A DNA stretch of 64,000 nt, taken from the NCBI GenBank assembly GCA_021531615.1, contig JADYUE010000002.1, forward strand, positions 1 through 64,000. The letters are read 5' to 3'. The notes under the pieces are model-generated. The model did not search any database. It saw only the letters and a program-made list of their open reading frames with translations, and was not told the DNA's origin. The position numbers and the translations under genes were made by a program. This DNA comes from Fusobacterium varium (lineage in GTDB: Bacteria > Fusobacteriota > Fusobacteriia > Fusobacteriales > Fusobacteriaceae). This document shows positions 22,811 to 31,654 of the stretch, piece after piece. Positions within the stretch are counted from its first letter, which is position 1. Every line of letters begins with the position of its first letter.

Positions 22811-23221
22811 TTATTCTAATATATCGGCTGTTTCAGCTTGCCCCGCTAGTTCTATCTCTTGCACTTTGTGCTTTTCAAAATCAATCAATACTTGCTCGTC
22901 CCAAGTTAACCCATCACATTTAATACGACGTCTAGCCGTATCATTGATGTTAGCATTTGACATTATTAATGATACATCTTCCCCAAGGTTAAACATATCA
23001 ATGTCAAATTCCTCTCCTGTACTTCTAAAAGTGAAATTTACCTCTATTGTGTGATTTGTAGGTACTCTTATCACACCGTCCCCATTCTCTGCGGGTATCT
23101 CTTCGTAATTTTGCTTTTTAACAACCTTACCTTTGCTTACTGTACCTATTTTTGTCCCGTTCAGCCAAACCTCGCCTTTATTCCCGTTGAAAAACGCTGT
23201 TCTTCTGCTTGACATATACAC
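22811..23221 (-). CDS. Tail tube protein (XkdM-like)
   Basis: This 136-aa protein has the XkdM/DUF2001 tube layout (NGNKGEVWLNGTKIGTVSKG, then a beta-barrel). It polymerises inside the sheath. Its probable start is MSSRRTAF, two codons in. It follows the sheath gene, as in PBSX. Confidence 0.88.
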   Translation of the reverse strand: MYMSSRRTAFFNGNKGEVWLNGTKIGTVSKGKVVKKQNYEEIPAENGDGVIRVPTNHTIEVNFTFRSTGEEFDIDMFNLGEDVSLIMSNANINDTARRRIKCDGLTWDEQVLIDFEKHKVQEIELAGQAETADILE

Positions 23222-23229
23222 ACCCCCCT

Positions 23230-24324
23230 TTACATATAAATTGGAAATGAAAAGTCTTCCATAATTCCACTTATTTTAATTTTTGCCATTAAAAACACTT
23301 TTGTGCCTACTGTCATTTGTCTTGCTTTAAGGTCGTCCCAGCCTTTCACGGTTTCCTCTCCGTATTTGCTGTAATTCGCTATTCTTTGCGCCTCTACATC
23401 AACCATTGATATATTCTCGAAATTCGGGTCAAGTATATAGTCCCTTGCTAGTGTTTTAAAATACCCATTTATCGCCGATATTAATAGCATTTGATTATCT
23501 AGTATGTTAGGATATTTACCTTTATACTTTTTATCCCACGTTTCAAAAATATCACAATATATCAAGTCCATTTTCTCCACTGTGTTTATATGGCACATAT
23601 CCTCTGATACATCTTGCCCTGTCGTAACAAGGCTATTGACCGCCCTTGCCACTTTGACAATGCCCTCATCATTGAATAAAACAAACTCGCCTTTGTTTAT
23701 AGCTGTTTCCAACTTTTCCGGCTCTGCAACACTACTGAACTTTGTTAGCTCGAAAGCAATAGCCGACATATTAATTGATATACCAGCTAAAAATCCTAGC
23801 AAGTATGGAATAATTAAATTCCCTGTGACCTCTCCTCTTTTTTCATCTGCCCACGTCACTTTTTCATTTGTAAAGTTCACAATGTGCATATCATCAGCGC
23901 CAACAGTTTTCCAGCCAATGACTTTATACTTTTTCTTATCATTTTCCACTTTAGCTTTTGCCCAAGTAACTAACGACGTTTGTATCTCTGCGTCCGGTGT
24001 TCCTATCCAGCAATTACGTGGTATAGCTCCCCCAACTTTTTTCAATAAATCCTCTGCATTTCCCTCACTTGCTAATTTAAAAACCTGTAATTTTAAAGGT
24101 GTACCCTCAAAAGCATCTTTTACAAGTTGAATATTGCTTTCTGTAAATTTCTTTTGCTCCTCTGCTCCAAAGTCCTCTATCGTTTTATAGTATTTTTTAG
24201 GCTCTCCCTCTGTGTCATCTCTTAGTATCAAGACAGCATATCCACGCTCGCCCCTTGTTACTGCCGATGCTCCTAGTGCCTTAAATACTATATCAATTTT
24301 AGGTAATCCTATTGTTGTCGGCAT
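23230..24324 (-). CDS. Contractile tail sheath protein (XkdK-like)
   Basis: This 364-aa protein shows the sheath family start (GLPKIDIVFKALGASAV), a GERGYAVLILRD segment and a C-terminal domain with VKGWDDLKARQ and a terminal MEDFSFPIYM. Its presence makes this a myovirus-type phage. It is shorter than many sheaths but fits the PBSX class. Confidence 0.92.
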   Translation of the reverse strand: MPTTIGLPKIDIVFKALGASAVTRGERGYAVLILRDDTEGEPKKYYKTIEDFGAEEQKKFTESNIQLVKDAFEGTPLKLQVFKLASEGNAEDLLKKVGGAIPRNCWIGTPDAEIQTSLVTWAKAKVENDKKKYKVIGWKTVGADDMHIVNFTNEKVTWADEKRGEVTGNLIIPYLLGFLAGISINMSAIAFELTKFSSVAEPEKLETAINKGEFVLFNDEGIVKVARAVNSLVTTGQDVSEDMCHINTVEKMDLIYCDIFETWDKKYKGKYPNILDNQMLLISAINGYFKTLARDYILDPNFENISMVDVEAQRIANYSKYGEETVKGWDDLKARQMTVGTKVFLMAKIKISGIMEDFSFPIYM

Positions 24325-24325
24325 T

Positions 24326-24754
24326 TTATTCCCCCTTTACTTCTAAATCTTGCATTAATTCGTGCGGTTGCTCATCATATGCCTCAAATACATACATATT
24401 AAAGTCAAAAGTTAAAACTCCATCACGAATATTAGTTCGTACTTCTGATATTTGCCCGCAAACATCGTCACTTAAAGAAAAATTACTATTCGACACAAAC
24501 ATTTGTGTCAATTCCTCTTGAACTTCTAAAAGCTCAAAAGTATTTTTTCTATCATCTGCGGGAAAATATACAGTTGCTACACTTATTTTTCTTTCAATGA
24601 ATTTCTGCATATAATCATTGCTTTTTATCTCATCAAAATAAATATATAAGGTTTGCTTATCATACCCCTCTTTAACATCTTTACTCATAATAGGACAGTT
24701 TAATTCTCTTAGTTTTTCAATTATTTTAGCTGTTATATCTGTTATTGTAAGCAT
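24326..24754 (-). CDS. Tail terminator/completion protein (DUF6838-like)
   Basis: The start at 24754 (MLTITDITAK) is chosen because AGGGAGC precedes it; an in-frame upstream ATG lies inside the neighbouring gene. The 142-aa protein has the small alpha/beta layout of tail terminators, lying between gp10-like and sheath genes (the XkdJ position). Confidence 0.7.
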   Translation of the reverse strand: MLTITDITAKIIEKLRELNCPIMSKDVKEGYDKQTLYIYFDEIKSNDYMQKFIERKISVATVYFPADDRKNTFELLEVQEELTQMFVSNSNFSLSDDVCGQISEVRTNIRDGVLTFDFNMYVFEAYDEQPHELMQDLEVKGE

Positions 24755-24765
24755 ATCAGCTCCCT

Positions 24766-25173
24766 TTAAAATCCATTTTTTTTGCAAACTTCATCAACGT
24801 AATTTTCCAGCGCCTCTATAAATTCATCTTCAAAGGCTTTTTTTGCATCATCAAATACATTTAAGCCCCTTTGATAACCTTTTACCTCTCCACTTTTAGT
24901 CACTATCTTATGACCGTACTCAATTAAATGAGCGTGTGGGGCTTTTGAGTACACCCTACAAGCAAAAGCACCATCAAATTTATATACTTTACCAGCTTTT
25001 ATCCCTCTGATATAGTTTCCTGTCCTCTTTTTTGTCTTTCTTTGTGCCACTTCTAAGGTCTTTTTTTGTAAAGCTTTACCTTGCTTTTTTAAAAACTTTC
25101 TCGCCTCTGTATTTGTCAAAGCCTCGTTTAATTTTAATAGACTTTTTTCATAATCATCAAAATCACTCATCAA
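24766..25173 (-). CDS. HK97 gp10-like tail completion protein
   Basis: This 135-aa basic protein has the gp10-family pattern (KRTGNYIRGIK...YSKAPHAHLIEYGHKI). It acts at the neck joining head and tail. It lies in the order connector, closure, gp10-like, terminator. Confidence 0.83.
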   Translation of the reverse strand: MMSDFDDYEKSLLKLNEALTNTEARKFLKKQGKALQKKTLEVAQRKTKKRTGNYIRGIKAGKVYKFDGAFACRVYSKAPHAHLIEYGHKIVTKSGEVKGYQRGLNVFDDAKKAFEDEFIEALENYVDEVCKKNGF

Positions 25174-25174
25174 T

Positions 25175-25495
25175 TTATCTCCTTATAAGTGTTGCATATA
25201 CTTCAAGGTAGTTATTAGTGTTAAAATTTCTAATAATATGATTTATCTCATATTTCTCGCCCTCAAACATAATATAGTCTGTATGTTCGATATCTGTTTT
25301 TCTAATTATTATTTTAAATTTGTTTTCGACCCTTTCGGTTTCTGCCTCCGCTCCCTTTACACCTGCACCCGCTGGCACTATATCTGCCCATACTTTTTTA
25401 AGTAAGGTATCTTCAAAAGTATCTCCAAGCTTTCCAGCTACAAGGGTACGTCTATATATTTCAATTCTATTTTTCAACTTACTTGCGAGTGACAT
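25175..25495 (-). CDS. Head closure protein (SPP1 gp16-like)
   Basis: This 106-aa protein has the head-tail joining pattern (LKNRIEIYRRT...LLKKVWADIVP...ADxx-like spacer...EGEKYEINHI). It closes the connector after DNA packaging. It overlaps the connector gene by 17 bp. Confidence 0.83.
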   Translation of the reverse strand: MSLASKLKNRIEIYRRTLVAGKLGDTFEDTLLKKVWADIVPAGAGVKGAEAETERVENKFKIIIRKTDIEHTDYIMFEGEKYEINHIIRNFNTNNYLEVYATLIRR

Positions 25496-25766
25496 TCTTT
25501 GCCACCCCCATTTTTATTTTTAATAGCAATTTGTCCAAAACGGTATTTGTTCTTTGTTCTTTCTCTTCGCTTGTCCGCGTCTCAAACCTATCAGCGATTA
25601 TTAATAATTGTGCCATTTTGTAGGATTTTGACGGGTTTTTCCCGTCATCTCCTGTACTGTTTTCTATCTCTTCCCGGCTAAATTCTATTAAGTGTTGTAT
25701 TGTGTCATCTTCGTCATCAGTATCAACCCTTAAATACTTTTTAACCTCTTCTAGTTCTAAACTCAT
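25479..25766 (-). CDS. Head-tail connector (gp6-like)
   Basis: This 95-aa helical protein begins LELEEVKKYLRVDTDDEDD, the standard opening of gp6-type adaptor proteins that form a ring below the portal. Directly downstream of the capsid gene after the palindrome at 25784. Confidence 0.87.
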   Translation of the reverse strand: MSLELEEVKKYLRVDTDDEDDTIQHLIEFSREEIENSTGDDGKNPSKSYKMAQLLIIADRFETRTSEEKEQRTNTVLDKLLLKIKMGVAKNVTRK

Positions 25767-25783
25767 TTAGCACCTCTTTTCAT

Positions 25784-25801
25784 TTTCGCAAGCTTGCGAA
25801 A
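25784..25801. promoter_or_regulatory. Perfect 18-bp copy of the dispersed palindrome
   Basis: TTTCGCAAGCTTGCGAAA lies in the 35-bp gap between capsid and connector genes, abutting the capsid stop codon. The core is identical to that at 2851-2870, 23 kb away. There is no T-run, so it is not a normal terminator. Confidence 0.65.
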
Positions 25802-27115
25802 TTATTTTTTCTTAGTAGTTCCCCCTTTTTGCTCTCCCTCTGCTTCTGTTGATGCCTTGCTTTCTGTTTGTTCCTCTTCTACTTCTTTCTCTTGTTGTAA
25901 TTTTATCAATTTCTCCTCTACAAGTTGCTCAATTAAAACATCTAAGTCAACACTTTCGCTAAGTTCATTTACTGCCTCTATTGCTGAAAAGTCTAGCTCA
26001 CAAGCTATCATTGCCCTTTCATCAAATTTTTGAACATCAAATCTTGTGATAGCTCTTAGCCCTGTTGTATTTGTCTTAAAACTATCTCCCCCCGTTTGAG
26101 TAGACAATAGCGTCATCGCCTGTCTATCGAATAGCGTTATAAACTCTTCCATATCTCCTATGAAAATTTTTGCTTTTTGCCCCTCTGTTTTCATAACTTC
26201 GTTAGGCACTTCCACAACCGGCACACTATCAATCATTTTGCCTGTCGCTCTTTTCGGGTCGCTTTCAAGCAAGTATCTACCTATCGCGTCTTTTTCTTTT
26301 GAAAAATGAGTAAACGCATCAGAGTTCATATAAACTTTAAGTGTTGGTTTAAATACAGCGTTTATCTTTGTATTAATAGCCATTTTTAAATCATCAACCG
26401 TCTTAACAGGTGTAGGCGACGCAATAGCGTTTAGTATTTTTAATACCTCTCTATTCTCTGTTGTATTTGTTTTTCTCGCTAACCATTTATTGATATATTT
26501 TTCTAAATTTACATCACTGTCATTTTTTAAGTTATTAGGAATTGGTAATATTCCCCCATAATCTTTTATTGAATATGGTATATTAACAAACTTAGGCGAT
26601 GTAACATCTGCTATTTCTCCACCGCTTGTTATATCAGCAAATCCCTCATCTTCCGCATCTTTTTCCATCACTCTTGACCCTGTCATCGTTGTTACAGGCT
26701 CAATTGTTATATAATCTCTAAATGCGAAAGTATGCTTTTTTAGCTCATTAATAGCTGTTTGCTGGTCGTTAGGTATTAAGTATCCCCCGTCCTCTCCCGA
26801 TGATGATGATAGCTTATTTTTAGCTGTTAAAATTTCATCATTAGCAAGTGTATTTTTCCCTCTTACCATATTGAAAAAAGCTTTTTTATATGCCTTTTCT
26901 GCATCCTCATCTTGTGGCAAGTCTATTCTTTTTCCTGCCTGTCCTGCTTGTACTTTATCCATCGCCGATAACACTTCTAGTTTTTCGTTTTCCGCCTCAA
27001 TTTCTCTTCTTATTTGCTTTAACTCTTCCGGTGTCGCTCCCTCTTTGTCCATTAAAACTTTAGCTTGTGCCTTTAATTCTGTTATCCTTTGTTTAATCTC
27101 ATCTTTTGTTTTCAT
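25802..27115 (-). CDS. HK97-type major capsid protein with N-terminal scaffold
   Basis: This 437-aa protein starts with a charged coiled-coil delta domain (1-85: KDEIKQRITELKAQAKVL), then the HK97 fold (GEDGGYLIPNDQQTAI at about 106-121; P-domain region to about 385) and an acidic, glutamate-rich tail ending TTKKK. The scaffold is presumably cut by the ClpP-like protease encoded just upstream. Confidence 0.94.
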   Translation of the reverse strand: MKTKDEIKQRITELKAQAKVLMDKEGATPEELKQIRREIEAENEKLEVLSAMDKVQAGQAGKRIDLPQDEDAEKAYKKAFFNMVRGKNTLANDEILTAKNKLSSSSGEDGGYLIPNDQQTAINELKKHTFAFRDYITIEPVTTMTGSRVMEKDAEDEGFADITSGGEIADVTSPKFVNIPYSIKDYGGILPIPNNLKNDSDVNLEKYINKWLARKTNTTENREVLKILNAIASPTPVKTVDDLKMAINTKINAVFKPTLKVYMNSDAFTHFSKEKDAIGRYLLESDPKRATGKMIDSVPVVEVPNEVMKTEGQKAKIFIGDMEEFITLFDRQAMTLLSTQTGGDSFKTNTTGLRAITRFDVQKFDERAMIACELDFSAIEAVNELSESVDLDVLIEQLVEEKLIKLQQEKEVEEEQTESKASTEAEGEQKGGTTKKK

Positions 27116-27834
27116 TAGATGCCCCCTTTTGTAATTAATAATAAGTTTAACTTTTCCTTTTCAACCTCTAGTTGTTTCTCATTTTCTCTTTGTCCATTTG
27201 ATAACATAGCTTTCACATTGTCCGGCATATTTTTTAACCTGCTAACATCTCCAGCTTTAGCATATACTTGTTTTGCTCCTGAGAGCTTAACATCAAATAT
27301 TTGTGATGCCTCTATACCTGTAAGCCACGTTTCATCTGTCATCATTCTCAATATATCATATCTTGTCATATCTTTTTTTATAACCTTTGTCATATAGACA
27401 TCAGCTATAATATCATCAAGCTTATTTAAAAACTCAACCGCTTTTTGCATATCTTGTGAGTTTCCAGCCTGTACACACCACGCCCTGTGTATCATTAGTT
27501 GAGCATTATCAGCTATATATATCTCATCGCCTGCCATAGCAATTACTGACGAAATCGAGCCAGCTATCCCATCTATGTATACCCTTTTAGTGTTAGGGTA
27601 GTTTTTTAACATATTATATATAGCAATTCCAGCATTGACATCTCCGCCTAGTGAGTTTATATTGATGTCAAGCTCTCTATTGCCTGCATACGCTAAAAAA
27701 TCTTTTATATATAGCGGTGTTACATCTTCATAGCTCGTTTGCTCGCTCTCGGTTGCGATAATATCTCCGTATATATCTACCTCAACAATATTATTGCCCT
27801 TAGCTCTTGCTTTTAATACTTTGAAATCTTTTAT
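27115..27834 (-). CDS. ClpP-like prohead protease with non-standard start
   Basis: This 239-aa protein, read from an ATA codon at 27834, is a Clp-type serine protease: LNSLGGDVNAG, DGIAGSISSVIAMAGDEI with the catalytic Ser, and MIHRAW with the His. It matures the capsid scaffold. Homologous sequence extends to the ATA, but no ATG, GTG or TTG exists in frame before the internal ATG at 27612, which would delete the N-terminal third. AGGAGG lies exactly 8 nt upstream of the ATA, which overlaps the preceding stop as ATAA. A -1 slip on the A-run from the upstream gene is an alternative. Confidence 0.82.
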   Translation of the reverse strand: MKDFKVLKARAKGNNIVEVDIYGDIIATESEQTSYEDVTPLYIKDFLAYAGNRELDININSLGGDVNAGIAIYNMLKNYPNTKRVYIDGIAGSISSVIAMAGDEIYIADNAQLMIHRAWCVQAGNSQDMQKAVEFLNKLDDIIADVYMTKVIKKDMTRYDILRMMTDETWLTGIEASQIFDVKLSGAKQVYAKAGDVSRLKNMPDNVKAMLSNGQRENEKQLEVEKEKLNLLLITKGGI

Positions 27835-28016
27835 TTTTTACGCCTCCTCATCATTTTTACAAACGCAAGTGTTTTTCCATACATTTCCACTTCTAATTTG
27901 AGTTCAGTTTTACAACGCCTTTCTATCTCTCGTATTTTTCGCGCCTCTTCTCGTTCCTCTGCACTCATAAACAAACTACGTCTACCGTACATATCAACTT
28001 CTGTTTTCATCATCAT
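27831..28016 (-). CDS. Small basic protein between portal and protease, 61 aa
   Basis: The start is the first of three consecutive ATGs at 28016 with GGGGG 8 nt upstream. It is rich in Arg, Lys and Glu with two similar halves (KTEVDMYGRRSLFM and KLEVEMYGKTLAFV). It ends RRRKK on a run of six A, overlapping the protease start. Unknown function. Confidence 0.65.
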   Translation of the reverse strand: MMMKTEVDMYGRRSLFMSAEEREEARKIREIERRCKTELKLEVEMYGKTLAFVKMMRRRKK

Positions 28017-28017
28017 T

Positions 28018-29310
28018 TTACACCCCCTTTTCTCCCTCTTTATACTGTACTCCTGCTTTATCAAGCGTGATAGCATTTCCGTTACCTATCAGCTTGTTTC
28101 CGCCTTTCTCTTCGCTTATATACGGTAAATCTAGCTCTTCCCGTGCCTCATTTACAGTCATAGCAAAATTATTGAGGTATGTTGTAATAACTTCTGATTG
28201 TGTCTTGCTATCCATTTTGAATAGTATTTTTTCATTGATATTTAATCTCATACCTTTTTGCATTTCATCACTACGCAATAATTTGCTTGTCATTTCCTGC
28301 TCATAGCTCTTAAAAAGTGGCTGTAATGTATTTACGTAAAAATCTAGTTGCTGGCTCTCACTATTACTATATGATGACTTGCTATAATCGTTGATGACGT
28401 TCGGCTTAATTCCAAACGCCCCAGCTATCTGCAACGCTGTCAATTTATTGTTTTCAAAAAATTGTGCATCTGCTAATTTCATATCTAATACGACCGCTTG
28501 AAATCCTAAAGGCAAAGGCATTATTTTCCCATTACCTGTTTTTTCTGCAAACTTTTCAATTTCACTTACTAACGCCATTTCTGATGCGTTATCTAATTGA
28601 CCGGTATAGTGTACAAGTAATTTTGACCCATACATTCCGGATTTGTAAAATTTATTCAAAAACGCCTCTGCGTGCTTATTTGTATTTATTTGAGTTTTTA
28701 GTACTTCTCTGACCGGCATACCGACTAAACCGTCAAAAGAAAACGGGGTTTTAAAGTGTATAATTTCATCTTTACAAAATCTATACCTTTTACCTGTTCT
28801 CGCATCTGTCCACACATACCAAATCCCCTCATCACTCTCAAATATACCTTTATCATCAACCCAAACTTCCATATTTTTTGACGGCAACTGCCATAAATGC
28901 TTAATATATCCTTTTGTATCTGTTTCAATCCACACATAAGCATTTCCAAAATGTAGTTTATTAAGCTCTATTGTTGCCCAAAATTGTGAGGCTGTTAAGT
29001 AGGGGTTTGGTTTGACATTCAATAATAAATCTAGTTTATTATCAAATATCTTTTCTCTACCCTGTTCTTTTGTAACCTTTCTTTTCTCCCACGACATTTT
29101 ACTCATCGTTTCTGATAAATGTTTCAAACATATAAAATAAATCATTTCGGAATAGTCCGGCGAGTTAGCAACGTCTTTTAAATCAATACCCCCGATTGTA
29201 TAAGTATAATTTTGTAGGTCTTCTAGCCCTATCTCTTTTCGTGTTCCTTTAGGGGCATTTGTTTCTCTTGTCCTGTTGAAAGCTTTTTTTATTCTATCAG
29301 TCAATTTCAT
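28018..29310 (-). CDS. HK97-type portal protein
   Basis: This 430-aa protein has portal hallmarks (LLNVKPNPYLTASQFWATIELNKLHFGNAYVWIE and FGIKPNVINDY). It forms the dodecameric DNA-entry ring. It overlaps terminase by 4 bp and precedes the protease and capsid genes. Confidence 0.93.
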   Translation of the reverse strand: MKLTDRIKKAFNRTRETNAPKGTRKEIGLEDLQNYTYTIGGIDLKDVANSPDYSEMIYFICLKHLSETMSKMSWEKRKVTKEQGREKIFDNKLDLLLNVKPNPYLTASQFWATIELNKLHFGNAYVWIETDTKGYIKHLWQLPSKNMEVWVDDKGIFESDEGIWYVWTDARTGKRYRFCKDEIIHFKTPFSFDGLVGMPVREVLKTQINTNKHAEAFLNKFYKSGMYGSKLLVHYTGQLDNASEMALVSEIEKFAEKTGNGKIMPLPLGFQAVVLDMKLADAQFFENNKLTALQIAGAFGIKPNVINDYSKSSYSNSESQQLDFYVNTLQPLFKSYEQEMTSKLLRSDEMQKGMRLNINEKILFKMDSKTQSEVITTYLNNFAMTVNEAREELDLPYISEEKGGNKLIGNGNAITLDKAGVQYKEGEKGV

Positions 29311-31031
29311 TCAGTCTTATCTCCCCCCTTGTATAATTTCATTAAATAGTCCGGTGTTCTGTACTTACTTAAATCAAGTATGAACTCGTGGTACTGTGCT
29401 AGCTTAAACGCTCCTAAAACCGCAATAAGTGGGTCAATACGCTTATGAGTTATATCTTTATCTATTTTGATAAGTCCGCCATTTGTTCTTATCATTGCGT
29501 TATTGACTGCGAAATTTAAAACCGGGTTATATAGGTAAAATACATTACTTGAATATACTTGTTCCCTAAATCCTGCGGTACTTTCATTTAAAGATTTATA
29601 ACTTTGGTAAACCTCAACACACTCATAACCTTTTTTCTCTAACTCCATCATCATTTTAGAGGCATTTGCGGGGTCAAAACATAGATTTTTTATTTTAAAA
29701 TTATTTTCTTTGCAAAAATTAAAAACATACTCAATTACTGCGTCTTGGTCTACGATAGGCGTATCAGTAACAGTAATATATCCGCGCTCTACCCAGCTAT
29801 CATATGGCATTTTGTCAACTGCCATACGTTCTTTTAATTTTTCATAGTTTGGTATAAAAGAATGACTAAATATTGCATATTGAGCCACGCCGTTTACTTG
29901 TACCGGTATTACAAAACTTACTGATGTTAAGTCTATTTTTGCCGACATATCAAAACCAACGTATACCTCTTGTCCTTTTATTTCAAAAGGTATTTTCTCC
30001 ACCTCGCAAGCTTTCCATTTTGCCATATCCATATACCCGTCTGCCTTTTTATTAAGCCACATATTTAAGCATTTAGTTTTAAATGCTGTCATCTTTTCGG
30101 GTATCTCTTTTGCAATCTTAAAATCTGAACTTAGTTTTTCCACACCCTCTTGATAATACGCTCTGATAGGATTTGCTTTTCTCCACGTGTCCAGCGATGC
30201 AACCTCATCATCAGTATCAGCCTCACAAATATCTATAAAGTACTCTTCATTTACAGTGTCGGTATGAGGGTTGAGAACATCAGAGCAATATGTGTACTCT
30301 TGAGTATAGCACGGTACATCTAAATCAACGCCAGCGGTCGTGATAATAAAAAGCAAAGGCTCTTTTGAGTTACTACCCAGCCCCAAATCATAAAACTCGG
30401 TCGTGGGGTGTTGGTGGTACTCATCTAAAACCAAAACCGCTGGGTTTGTTCCGTCCCCATTTTTTCCGTCTTGTTTGCTTAATGGTGCTAGAAATGAATT
30501 ACTTTTAATATGTATTATCTTATCCCTTGTAATCTTGAATTTAGGCGATAAAATACTACCTTTAAGCATATTTTGTGCCTCATTAAACAATAATTTCGAC
30601 TGTTCTCTTTTAGTTCCAGCGCAAAAGGTTTCGGCAATCTCTCTGTTTTTAGTTGCTACTACTGAAATCTCGTATAAAAGACTACCTGCTTGCATTTGAG
30701 TTTTAGCATTTTTTCTCGCTACTTCGGTAAAAGCCTTTTTAAATCTTCTTATTCCGTCCACATCTTCCCAGCCGTAAACTTGACACAATATGAATTTTTG
30801 CCAAGTTGTAAGATTTATAGGTTGCCCTGCAAGTATTCCTTTTGAGTGCCTTAAATATGTAAACCATTTGACTATCCGCTGTGCTTTCTCCTCGTTCCAG
30901 CGGTACTTATAGTTTTCTCTTTCTAAATCTCTCAAAAACCTCATACAAGCCCATTTGTGCTTTTTACAGCTTACAATCCTATCATTTATACAATCATCAG
31001 CATATTTTTTTAACTCTTCTAAGATAGTCAT
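29307..31031 (-). CDS. terL: Terminase large subunit (HK97/P27 type)
   Basis: This 574-aa packaging motor has an ATPase half with Walker A-like ARKNAKTQMQAG (about 111-122), Walker B VLVLDEYHQHP and coupling motif FIITTAG, and a nuclease half with VGFDMSAKIDLT, CFDPANASKMMMELE and HKRIDPLIAVLGAF acidic residues. Complete length for the class. Confidence 0.95.
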   Translation of the reverse strand: MTILEELKKYADDCINDRIVSCKKHKWACMRFLRDLERENYKYRWNEEKAQRIVKWFTYLRHSKGILAGQPINLTTWQKFILCQVYGWEDVDGIRRFKKAFTEVARKNAKTQMQAGSLLYEISVVATKNREIAETFCAGTKREQSKLLFNEAQNMLKGSILSPKFKITRDKIIHIKSNSFLAPLSKQDGKNGDGTNPAVLVLDEYHQHPTTEFYDLGLGSNSKEPLLFIITTAGVDLDVPCYTQEYTYCSDVLNPHTDTVNEEYFIDICEADTDDEVASLDTWRKANPIRAYYQEGVEKLSSDFKIAKEIPEKMTAFKTKCLNMWLNKKADGYMDMAKWKACEVEKIPFEIKGQEVYVGFDMSAKIDLTSVSFVIPVQVNGVAQYAIFSHSFIPNYEKLKERMAVDKMPYDSWVERGYITVTDTPIVDQDAVIEYVFNFCKENNFKIKNLCFDPANASKMMMELEKKGYECVEVYQSYKSLNESTAGFREQVYSSNVFYLYNPVLNFAVNNAMIRTNGGLIKIDKDITHKRIDPLIAVLGAFKLAQYHEFILDLSKYRTPDYLMKLYKGGDKTE

Positions 31032-31477
31032 ATATCTCCAAACTCGCTTATTACTTCACTCTCTTTACTTTCTGTCTTTATGCCTTTTAATTTAAGTTTT
31101 CCCTCTGTGGTCATTCCTAGTAACGTCGCGTACTTCCTCATCTCTTCTGAATATTTTAATTCTAAATTGACATAAGGATTTGACTGTTTACCTATCACTA
31201 TTTTTAAACCTACTTTTTGAGATGCTTTTACCCACTTGGCAAAAGCGTTGCAATAAGCTCCTAAGTTGTTATAATCTAAATTACATATAAGAGAGTTTTT
31301 GCCAAACTCATTTACCAGCCTGTCCCACTCCTCGCGGGCTACTTCATCAACTAGCCAATCCGGCTTATTTTTTAAAGCATCTTTATCAAAGATGATGCTC
31401 TCCTCTATCTTTTTCTTTTCTTTTTCCACTTTTGTGAGATGCTTAGTTTGCAACTCCAGCGGTTTTCTAGCTCCCAT
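31028..31477 (-). CDS. terS: Terminase small subunit, P27 family
   Basis: This 149-aa protein has the P27 pattern (KPDWLVDEVAREEWDRLVNEFGK and NLGAYCNAFAKWVKA). It recognises the packaging site. Its stop overlaps the terL start. Confidence 0.88.
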   Translation of the reverse strand: MGARKPLELQTKHLTKVEKEKKKIEESIIFDKDALKNKPDWLVDEVAREEWDRLVNEFGKNSLICNLDYNNLGAYCNAFAKWVKASQKVGLKIVIGKQSNPYVNLELKYSEEMRKYATLLGMTTEGKLKLKGIKTESKESEVISEFGDI

Positions 31478-31493
31478 ACTGCTTTACACCTCA

Positions 31494-31571
31494 CTATTTA
31501 TTTATTATTCCATCCATATACGACAAAACTATCAAGGCTATTGTCATTACTAAAAAATATCCACTTTTCAT
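31494..31571 (-). CDS. Tiny single-span membrane peptide, 25 aa
   Basis: ATG at 31571 with GAGGTGG 3 nt upstream; peptide MKSGYFLVMTIALIVLSYMD then GIINK. It fills the gap between HNH and small terminase genes. Only composition and ribosome-binding site support it. Confidence 0.4.
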   Translation of the reverse strand: MKSGYFLVMTIALIVLSYMDGIINK

Positions 31572-31654
31572 TTACCACCTCATTTTTTTCTATTGGGAAT
31601 TTTGCGAAAAGAAAACTAACCGATGCGGTGTCCAGCACTTCGTCAAAAACTTTT

